Positions 1-4,760 of a stretch of 9,265 nt of DNA are shown piece by piece. Within the stretch, counting starts at the first letter, position 1, and each line of letters starts with the position of its first letter. The notes under the pieces were generated by a model that did no database searches, was not told the DNA's origin, and was given only the letters and a program-made list of their open reading frames with translations. The stretch lies in assembly GCA_050742535.1 (NCBI GenBank), contig JBOGIQ010000248.1:1-9265 (forward strand). The letters are read 5' to 3'. Both the position numbers and the translations under genes were made by a program. Source of the stretch: Gp6-AA40 sp050742535. GTDB lineage: Bacteria; Acidobacteriota; Vicinamibacteria; Vicinamibacterales; UBA2999.

Positions 1-804
1 GTAGAGGTTCTCGATCTCGAAGCCGCGGTTCATCCGCGGGCGGGTGATGCCGAGCGCGAAGACGCCTTCCGGCAGCGTCGCGTGGATCGTGCCGACGTTC
101 TCGGCATTGCTCTGCTCGAACTCGAATGACGTGGACATCCGCCCCGGGATCGAAGGGCCGCTCACTTCGAACGCGAGCTGCCGCTCCTGGTATGTCGGCT
201 TGTTGTCCGCAAACGCGTTCCGCGCGTTCAGCCCATCGTCCTTGAGCAGGAATTCCGTGTTGCCGTGCCAGGCGCCGCCGCCTCCCCGCGGAATGACGTC
301 GGTGTCGCCCCCTCCGGCGTTGTAGCCGTTATTTTCGGCGGTGAAGGAGTTGTTGTTGATGCGGACATATTGAGTCTCGACCGCCGTCTGCCGTGACGAG
401 GCCGGATCGGCGCTCCTGCGCGCGGCCAGATGCGCGTTCCACGCGGCGGCCTGCGCCTCGGTGAGATACCCCGCGAGGTTCTTGAGAAACTCGCCCCGCA
501 TCCAGTCGATCGCCGACCGGAGGCGGTCTTCGTCGGCGCCCTCCGTGGGACCGCCGCTGAAGTCGAAGAGGTCGCCGAACAGGTCTTCGCTGGCGCGGCG
601 GCGCTCCTCCATCATCAGCGCGATGGCACGTTCCTGGGTCTCGGTGAAGGGAACCTGCGCGTCCGCCAGAACCTGCTTGACCTCCTGGTTCAGAGCGGCC
701 AGTGGATTGGCGGCGGCTTCCGCCGGCTTGAGCAAGGGCGTTTGGGCCGACGCGGCGCAGGTCCACCCCAGCAGGACGGCAAGCGCAGGCAGAAGGGCTT
801 TCAC
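1..804 (-). CDS. TonB-dependent receptor-like (Oar-type) outer-membrane protein, N-terminal part, cut by left edge
   Basis: 268 codons read from a GTG at 804 to the window edge with no stop. Residues 1-20 form a Sec signal peptide ending ASA before Q21. Residues about 35-130 are helical and charged, with two LTxxQ-like stretches (FTETQERAI at 53, LTEAQAAAW at 114) reminiscent of Spy/CpxP-type periplasmic proteins. From about residue 146 the sequence resembles the late-plug and early-barrel region of acidobacterial Oar-like receptors: RINNNSFTAEN, a Gly-rich stretch, AWHGNTEFLLKDDGLNARN, and YQERQLAFEVSGP. The usual N-terminal carboxypeptidase-regulatory domain and complete plug are not visible. 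The likely role is an outer-membrane barrel for uptake or surface binding, substrate unknown. The start overlaps the hydrolase stop in a GTGA tetranucleotide, so translation is probably coupled. Confidence is good that it is a real exported gene and moderate on family, because the barrel lies outside the window. Confidence 0.75.
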   Translation of the reverse strand, partial: MKALLPALAVLLGWTCAASAQTPLLKPAEAAANPLAALNQEVKQVLADAQVPFTETQERAIALMMEERRRASEDLFGDLFDFSGGPTEGADEDRLRSAIDWMRGEFLKNLAGYLTEAQAAAWNAHLAARRSADPASSRQTAVETQYVRINNNSFTAENNGYNAGGGDTDVIPRGGGGAWHGNTEFLLKDDGLNARNAFADNKPTYQERQLAFEVSGPSIPGRMSTSFEFEQSNAENVGTIHATLPEGVFALGITRPRMNRGFEIENLY

Positions 805-1859
805 GGTGAACGATCGTAACCGCCAACGATCATTTCGGTCACGGCCTCGACGACAGCGTGCGGCTGACTGCTAGCGATCAGGTGGTCGCTTCCGGGGACC
901 ACCTTCCACACACCGTAATCGGACCCCTGCGCCAGGCGCTGATGTGTTGCCCGTAGCGCCGCCGCGGAATTCCCCATGTCGAACCAGGAGGCCATGGCCG
1001 GCGGCAGCAGCCCCTCGCGCGTTTCGGCGCTGAGGGCTGTGACCGGAAGACTTCGGGGCAGCGGAGGAGCCTCGGCGAATTCACGCAGAGTTACGTCAGC
1101 CGCGCGAACGATCCCGCACAGCATGATCCACGGCTTCGATCCGTACATCAGGGCCGCTGATCGAGCCGCCTGTTGGGTCTGTTCGTGTCTGAGGTTCCAC
1201 GGATCGAACAGGCGCAACAGTCCGACTGCGCCCGCGGCGCGCGCGCTGCCACACCCCGCGGCTGCCAGCGCGGCGCGGGTGTGTTCGCGTATGCGGATGG
1301 CGGCGTAGCTATTCCCGGCATCGAGAAAGACCAGACCGGCGACGCGTTCGGGGCGCCGGCGTGCGAAGAATTCAGCGGTCAAGCCGCCGATCGACGAGGC
1401 CACGAGAGTTGCCGGCCGATTCGGCTCGAGTGCATTCAGTACGGCACCGAGATCCTCCGCCAGCATGCTCACCGGAATCGCCGAAGGCCCCGGATCGCTC
1501 CAGCCGATACCGGTCCGGTCGTATGCGCACACGCGGGTGCGCCGCGAGAGCGCTTCGCGCGCGTCGCGAAAACTCATCGAGTTGCTGAAGCCGCTGAGCT
1601 CGAACAGGACGAGGGGACTCCCGCTGCCGGCGCAGACGTAGTGCAGCCGCCGCGAGCCCGCGGCAACGAACTCTCCGGGTGGCGGGAAGCGTCGTGCGTC
1701 GCGGCGCGTCGCGTACTGGTCGTATGTCCATCCGGCCACTGGAGCGGCGACGAATGTGACGATCAGCGCGATGAGGATCCGCCGCCGGCGCGTCCCGCCT
1801 CTGCCGATGGCGCGCGTCGGCTTCGGCGGGGCAGGCCTGCTGGCAGCAGCGCCGGTCAT
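801..1859 (-). CDS. Membrane-anchored alpha/beta-fold hydrolase
   Basis: 352 residues. An Arg-rich stretch (RRRR at 24-27) precedes one membrane segment at about 28-45, so the enzyme is probably anchored in the inner membrane with its catalytic domain in the periplasm. The fold is recognisable from strand LVLFELSG at 83-90 (the usual HGxG position), CAYDRTGIGWSDPGP at 111-125, the nucleophile elbow ASSIGG at 154-159 with candidate nucleophile S156, LVFLDAG at 176-182, and a C-terminal GSDHLI with candidate catalytic H326. The elbow has Ala where GxSxG has its first Gly. The acid residue cannot be assigned by eye. Substrate is unknown; related proteins include esterases, epoxide hydrolases and haloperoxidase-like enzymes. 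The ATG start overlaps the upstream PQQ gene stop as ATGA, and the gene's own TGA overlaps the next start, so it is the middle gene of a three-gene operon. Confidence 0.88.
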   Translation of the reverse strand: MTGAAASRPAPPKPTRAIGRGGTRRRRILIALIVTFVAAPVAGWTYDQYATRRDARRFPPPGEFVAAGSRRLHYVCAGSGSPLVLFELSGFSNSMSFRDAREALSRRTRVCAYDRTGIGWSDPGPSAIPVSMLAEDLGAVLNALEPNRPATLVASSIGGLTAEFFARRRPERVAGLVFLDAGNSYAAIRIREHTRAALAAAGCGSARAAGAVGLLRLFDPWNLRHEQTQQAARSAALMYGSKPWIMLCGIVRAADVTLREFAEAPPLPRSLPVTALSAETREGLLPPAMASWFDMGNSAAALRATHQRLAQGSDYGVWKVVPGSDHLIASSQPHAVVEAVTEMIVGGYDRSP

Positions 1860-3682
1860 TTTTCGGCTGGTGCGGTGACCGGTCCTCCGTCGAGGACGAA
1901 GACCATCAGCTTCGGCAGGAACGGTGTCGCCTGGTTTCCCGGGCCGGCGTTTCCGCCGGCGACCGTGCCGACGCCTCCCATCACCGCGACGTACTGACGA
2001 CCGTCGAGGCGATACGTGATTGGCGGTCCCATACCGCTGCGTAATCCGGTCTGCAGGTCGAGCAGCTTGTCGCCCTTGTCCGCGCTGTAGGCGAGCAGCC
2101 GTCCATCGCTCAACGCCTGGAAGACGAGATTACCCGCGGTCGTCAGCGTGCCGCCGCCGATGCCGCCGCCTCCGGGACGCCGCCACCGCATCTCCTGTTT
2201 CACCGGATCCCACGCGACGAGCGCGCCGCGGCCGCCGGGCCCCTCGATTGGTGGAGGGCCGATCGCCGGGGGCGGCGGTCGTACAGGCGTCGGCGCGGGT
2301 CTGACGGTGCCGGTCATGCGGCCTGGTTGCGGGTTGAACGCGGGTTCGGCCGCATACGAGAAGCTGTTGTTCGTGGATGTCGGGATGTAGACGAGACCGG
2401 CCGGTGGATTGAACGACATCGGCGACCAGTTGTGGGCGCCGCCGCCGCCCGGTGAGATGAGGATGGCGTCGGTGCCGTAGAACGCCTCGTCGTTGACGAT
2501 CGGCCGTCCGGTCTTCTGATCGATGCCTTTCGCCCAGGTCACATAGGAAAACGGCTGCGCGGAGATGAACTGGCCCGTCAGCCGATCGATCACGTAGAAG
2601 AACGCGTTCTTGTTCGCCTGCATGATCACCTTGCGTGTGCGTCCGTCGATGACGAGATCCGCGAGCACGAGGTGCTGCACGCTGTCGAAGTCCCAGTTGT
2701 CGCCCGGCACCACCTGGTAGTGCCATTTCAACTCGCCCGTGTCGACGTGCACCGCGAGGATCGAGGCGACGTAGAGGTTGTCCTTGTCCTTCGATGACCG
2801 CAGGTGGAACGTCCACGGCTCGGCGTTGCCGGTGCCGACATAGACCAGTTCGGCCTCCGGGTCGTATGCCATGCCGTCCCAGACGGCGCCGCCGCCGCCG
2901 CGTGTCCACCAGTCCTTGTCCCATGTGGCAGCGGCCTTCTTCAGCGCGGCATTCTCGAACGGCTTCGATGGATCGCCGGGAACGGTGTAGAAGCGCCAGG
3001 CGCGGCGGCCGCTCACCGCGTCGTAGGCGTCGAAGAATCCGCGCGTCGGACGATCACCGCCGCTCACACCGATGATGACTTTCCCTTTGGCGATGCGCGG
3101 CGCCATCGTGATCGTGAAGTGATCCTGCGGATAGGCGACGCGTGATTCCCACACCGGGCGGCCCGTCGCGGCGTCGAGCGCGTGCAGCCGTCCGTCGATC
3201 ACCGGCGCGATCACGAGGCCCTGATAAATCGCAATGCCCCGATTCACGACGCCGCAGCAGATCTCCGGCCGCACCGCCTGTTGATTCACCTGGGGGTCCC
3301 ACCGCCAGCGTTCCTTGCCCGTTCGTGCGTCGACGGCAAACACGACGCTCCAGTTCGTGATGCCGAAGATCGTGCCGTTCCAGACCAGCGGCGTGGCTTC
3401 CTGTCCGCCGCCGCCGGGTCCGAGGTCGTACGACCAGGCGAAGCCGAGACGCCCGACGTTCGCCGTGTTGATGTCCGCCAGCGGGCTGTAGCGGGTTTCC
3501 GACTGCGTCAGCCCGTAGGTCAGCCACTCGTCGCCGGCGTGCGGAGCGCGCCTCAGCGCCTCGTCATCGACGCGACCCCTCGACTCCGCTCGGGGCAGGC
3601 GCGAGGCAGGGGACTGCTGAGCGGCAATTGAGGCCGCAATCGCCAGCGCGCCGACGACCGCCGCCGCGACTCTTTTAACCAC
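1856..3682 (-). CDS. PQQ-dependent alcohol-dehydrogenase-like quinoprotein without a cytochrome c domain
   Basis: 608 residues from GTG at 3682, giving the signal peptide MVKRVAAAVVGALAIAASIA. Upstream in-frame starts exist, up to TTG at 3727, but they would add a leader read from a palindromic repeat. The protein is an eight-bladed PQQ propeller of the methanol/ethanol dehydrogenase superfamily. Visible landmarks are WLTYGLTQSETRYSPL near the mature N-terminus, vicinal cysteines EICCG at 142-143, AVWDGMAYDPE with the PQQ-stacking Trp at about 268, GTGNAEPW at about 283-290 (expected Ca ligand Asn), and PGDNWDFDS at 326-334 (expected catalytic Asp region). Such enzymes oxidise alcohols or aldehydes in the periplasm and pass electrons to a cytochrome c or quinone. 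No CxxCH is present, so it is not a quinohaemoprotein and needs a separate acceptor. A Pro-rich loop lies at about 460-480. It is the first gene of the minus-strand operon. Substrate is unknown. Confidence 0.93.
   Translation of the reverse strand: MVKRVAAAVVGALAIAASIAAQQSPASRLPRAESRGRVDDEALRRAPHAGDEWLTYGLTQSETRYSPLADINTANVGRLGFAWSYDLGPGGGGQEATPLVWNGTIFGITNWSVVFAVDARTGKERWRWDPQVNQQAVRPEICCGVVNRGIAIYQGLVIAPVIDGRLHALDAATGRPVWESRVAYPQDHFTITMAPRIAKGKVIIGVSGGDRPTRGFFDAYDAVSGRRAWRFYTVPGDPSKPFENAALKKAAATWDKDWWTRGGGGAVWDGMAYDPEAELVYVGTGNAEPWTFHLRSSKDKDNLYVASILAVHVDTGELKWHYQVVPGDNWDFDSVQHLVLADLVIDGRTRKVIMQANKNAFFYVIDRLTGQFISAQPFSYVTWAKGIDQKTGRPIVNDEAFYGTDAILISPGGGGAHNWSPMSFNPPAGLVYIPTSTNNSFSYAAEPAFNPQPGRMTGTVRPAPTPVRPPPPAIGPPPIEGPGGRGALVAWDPVKQEMRWRRPGGGGIGGGTLTTAGNLVFQALSDGRLLAYSADKGDKLLDLQTGLRSGMGPPITYRLDGRQYVAVMGGVGTVAGGNAGPGNQATPFLPKLMVFVLDGGPVTAPAEK
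3574..3599. repeat. Half-length copy of a CCCCTCGACTCCGCTCGGGG-type repeat inside the PQQ gene
   Basis: The core CCCCTCGACTCCGCTCGGGG starts at 3576. It closely resembles each arm of the longer palindrome at 6516-6563 in the DUF1592 gene. From memory, this kind of sequence is a common dispersed repeat in GC-rich bacterial genomes. It encodes part of RLPRAESRGRV just after the signal peptide of the quinoprotein, before the first propeller blade, where extra residues are likely tolerated. Confidence 0.5.
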
Positions 3683-3778
3683 GAAGAGCACGAAGATATC
3701 GAAGATCACGAAGAAAAACACCAGCAATTACTCGTGGTCCTTCTTCGTGCCCTTCGACCCTTCGTGGGCTTCGTGGTT
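3677..3778. repeat. Palindromic CACGAAG element, copy A, between divergent operons
   Basis: This is an imperfect inverted repeat of 102 bp. The left arm (3677-3715) has blocks AACCACGAAG, CACGAAG, CGAAG and CACGAAGAA separated by 2-4 nt. The right arm (about 3741-3778) is the reverse complement of the same blocks in the same order with different spacer bases. The central loop is about 25 nt. A second copy of the same design lies at 8664-8755. Read on the minus strand, the left arm is open and would encode FFVIFDIFVLFVV directly upstream of the quinoprotein signal peptide. The element could form a cruciform in DNA or a long hairpin in RNA. Confidence 0.85.
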
Positions 3779-3791
3779 TAGACTTTCCGCG
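3683..3791. promoter_or_regulatory. Divergent intergenic region that must hold promoters of both operons
   Basis: Only about 109 bp separate the chosen starts of the minus-strand PQQ operon and the plus-strand MBL operon, and nearly all of it is the CACGAAG palindrome. I see no convincing -35/-10 pair and no clear Shine-Dalgarno sequence for either first gene. The assignment rests on gene orientation only. Confidence 0.4.
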
Positions 3792-4715
3792 ATGCCCGCG
3801 AGTGCTTCGAGTCGGCGTCATTTTCTGCGGCTGCTGGCCGGCGCGGCGGTGCTGCCGTTTGCCGGGCGCGTGGCCGCGCAGAGTGCTGCGCTCCAGGTGA
3901 CGCCGGTGGGGCCGCTCCGCGTCGTTTCGGGCGTTGGCGGCAACGTGGTCGTCACCAAAGGCGCCTCAGGCCTGCTGCTGGTGAATGGTGGACTGCAGGC
4001 GCACTCGTCGCACCTGCTCGGCGAGATCGGTGCCGCTTCTGGTGGCGCGCCGATCGAGTTCCTCTTCAACACCGATTGGCATCCCGAGAACACCGGTTCG
4101 AATCTGTCCGTCGCTGAACGCGGCACGCAGATCATCGCGCACGAATTCACAAAGCAGTACCTCGCGATTGAGCGGCACGTCGAGTGGCAGAACAGGACGC
4201 ACAAGCCGCTGCCGGCGAACGCGCTGCCGACGAAGACGTTTACGCAAGCGGGATCGATGACGTTCGGTGGCCAGACGATCGAGTACGCGCCGCTCGGCCA
4301 GGCGCACACCGACGGCGACATCTATCTCTTCTTCCGTGAAGCCAACGTGCTCGTCGTGGGAAACGTCATGACGGCTGGCAAGTATCCGATCGCCGATTAC
4401 ACCAGCGGCGGCTGGCTCGGCGGCCTGCAGTCGGCGACGAAGACGCTCCTCAGCGTCGCCAATCCGGACACGCGCATCGTGCCGGGTGAAGGGCCGGTGC
4501 AGACGCGTGCCGACCTTCAGGCGCAGTACGACATGCTGTCGGCGACGCGCGAGGCGTTCGTGAAGATGATGCGGCAGGGCATGAGCGCCGAGGAAATGCT
4601 TGCCGCGGGCCTCACGAAAGCCTTCGACGCGCGCTGGGGCAATCCGGAGTTGTTCGTGAAAACGAGTTATCGCGGGATGTGGCTGCACGTAAGGGAGCTT
4701 GGGGGAATCGTGTAA
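3792..4715 (+). CDS. Tat-exported MBL-fold hydrolase-like protein with an altered metal-binding motif
   Basis: 307 residues from ATG at 3792, chosen because it gives a clean twin-arginine signal (SRRHFLRLLAG at 7-17, cleavage near AAQ at 28-30). An in-frame GTG at 3747 would add residues read from the palindromic repeat. The rest has the metallo-beta-lactamase fold. FNTDWHPENTGSN at 92-104 sits where HxHxDH normally lies, giving D95, H97, E99, N100. GQAHTDGD at 169-176 keeps H172. VVGN at 188-191 has Asn where a bridging Asp is expected, and VPGEGPV at 230-236 has Glu233 for the usual His. The fold is clear, but a standard dinuclear zinc site is not. I recall acidobacterial relatives with WHPEQTGSN-type motifs, so part of the change is a family trait. 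It is the first gene of the plus-strand run; its TAA directly abuts the GTGGAAAA repeat. Reaction unknown. Confidence 0.87.
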   Translation: MPASASSRRHFLRLLAGAAVLPFAGRVAAQSAALQVTPVGPLRVVSGVGGNVVVTKGASGLLLVNGGLQAHSSHLLGEIGAASGGAPIEFLFNTDWHPENTGSNLSVAERGTQIIAHEFTKQYLAIERHVEWQNRTHKPLPANALPTKTFTQAGSMTFGGQTIEYAPLGQAHTDGDIYLFFREANVLVVGNVMTAGKYPIADYTSGGWLGGLQSATKTLLSVANPDTRIVPGEGPVQTRADLQAQYDMLSATREAFVKMMRQGMSAEEMLAAGLTKAFDARWGNPELFVKTSYRGMWLHVRELGGIV

Positions 4716-4755
4716 GTGGAAAAGTGGAAAAGTGGAAAAGTGGAAAAGTGGAAAA
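4716..4755 (+). repeat. Five tandem copies of the octamer GTGGAAAA
   Basis: Five perfect 8-bp units begin on the base after the MBL gene stop codon and are followed by GTAAG. The unit length is not a multiple of three. The array is open in the frame of the downstream gene, where it would read as EKWKSGK-type residues if the GTG at 4716 were the start. It may be untranslated leader if the downstream TTG is used. Confidence 0.9.
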
Positions 4756-4760
4756 GTAAG

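Noticed and set aside
1173..1997. 274-codon plus-strand open frame over the hydrolase and PQQ genes
   Set aside because: Antisense to two conserved genes, without any recognisable domain.
3677..3778. Palindrome considered as a bidirectional terminator
   Set aside because: It lies between divergent gene starts, not converging gene ends, so there is no transcript for it to terminate.
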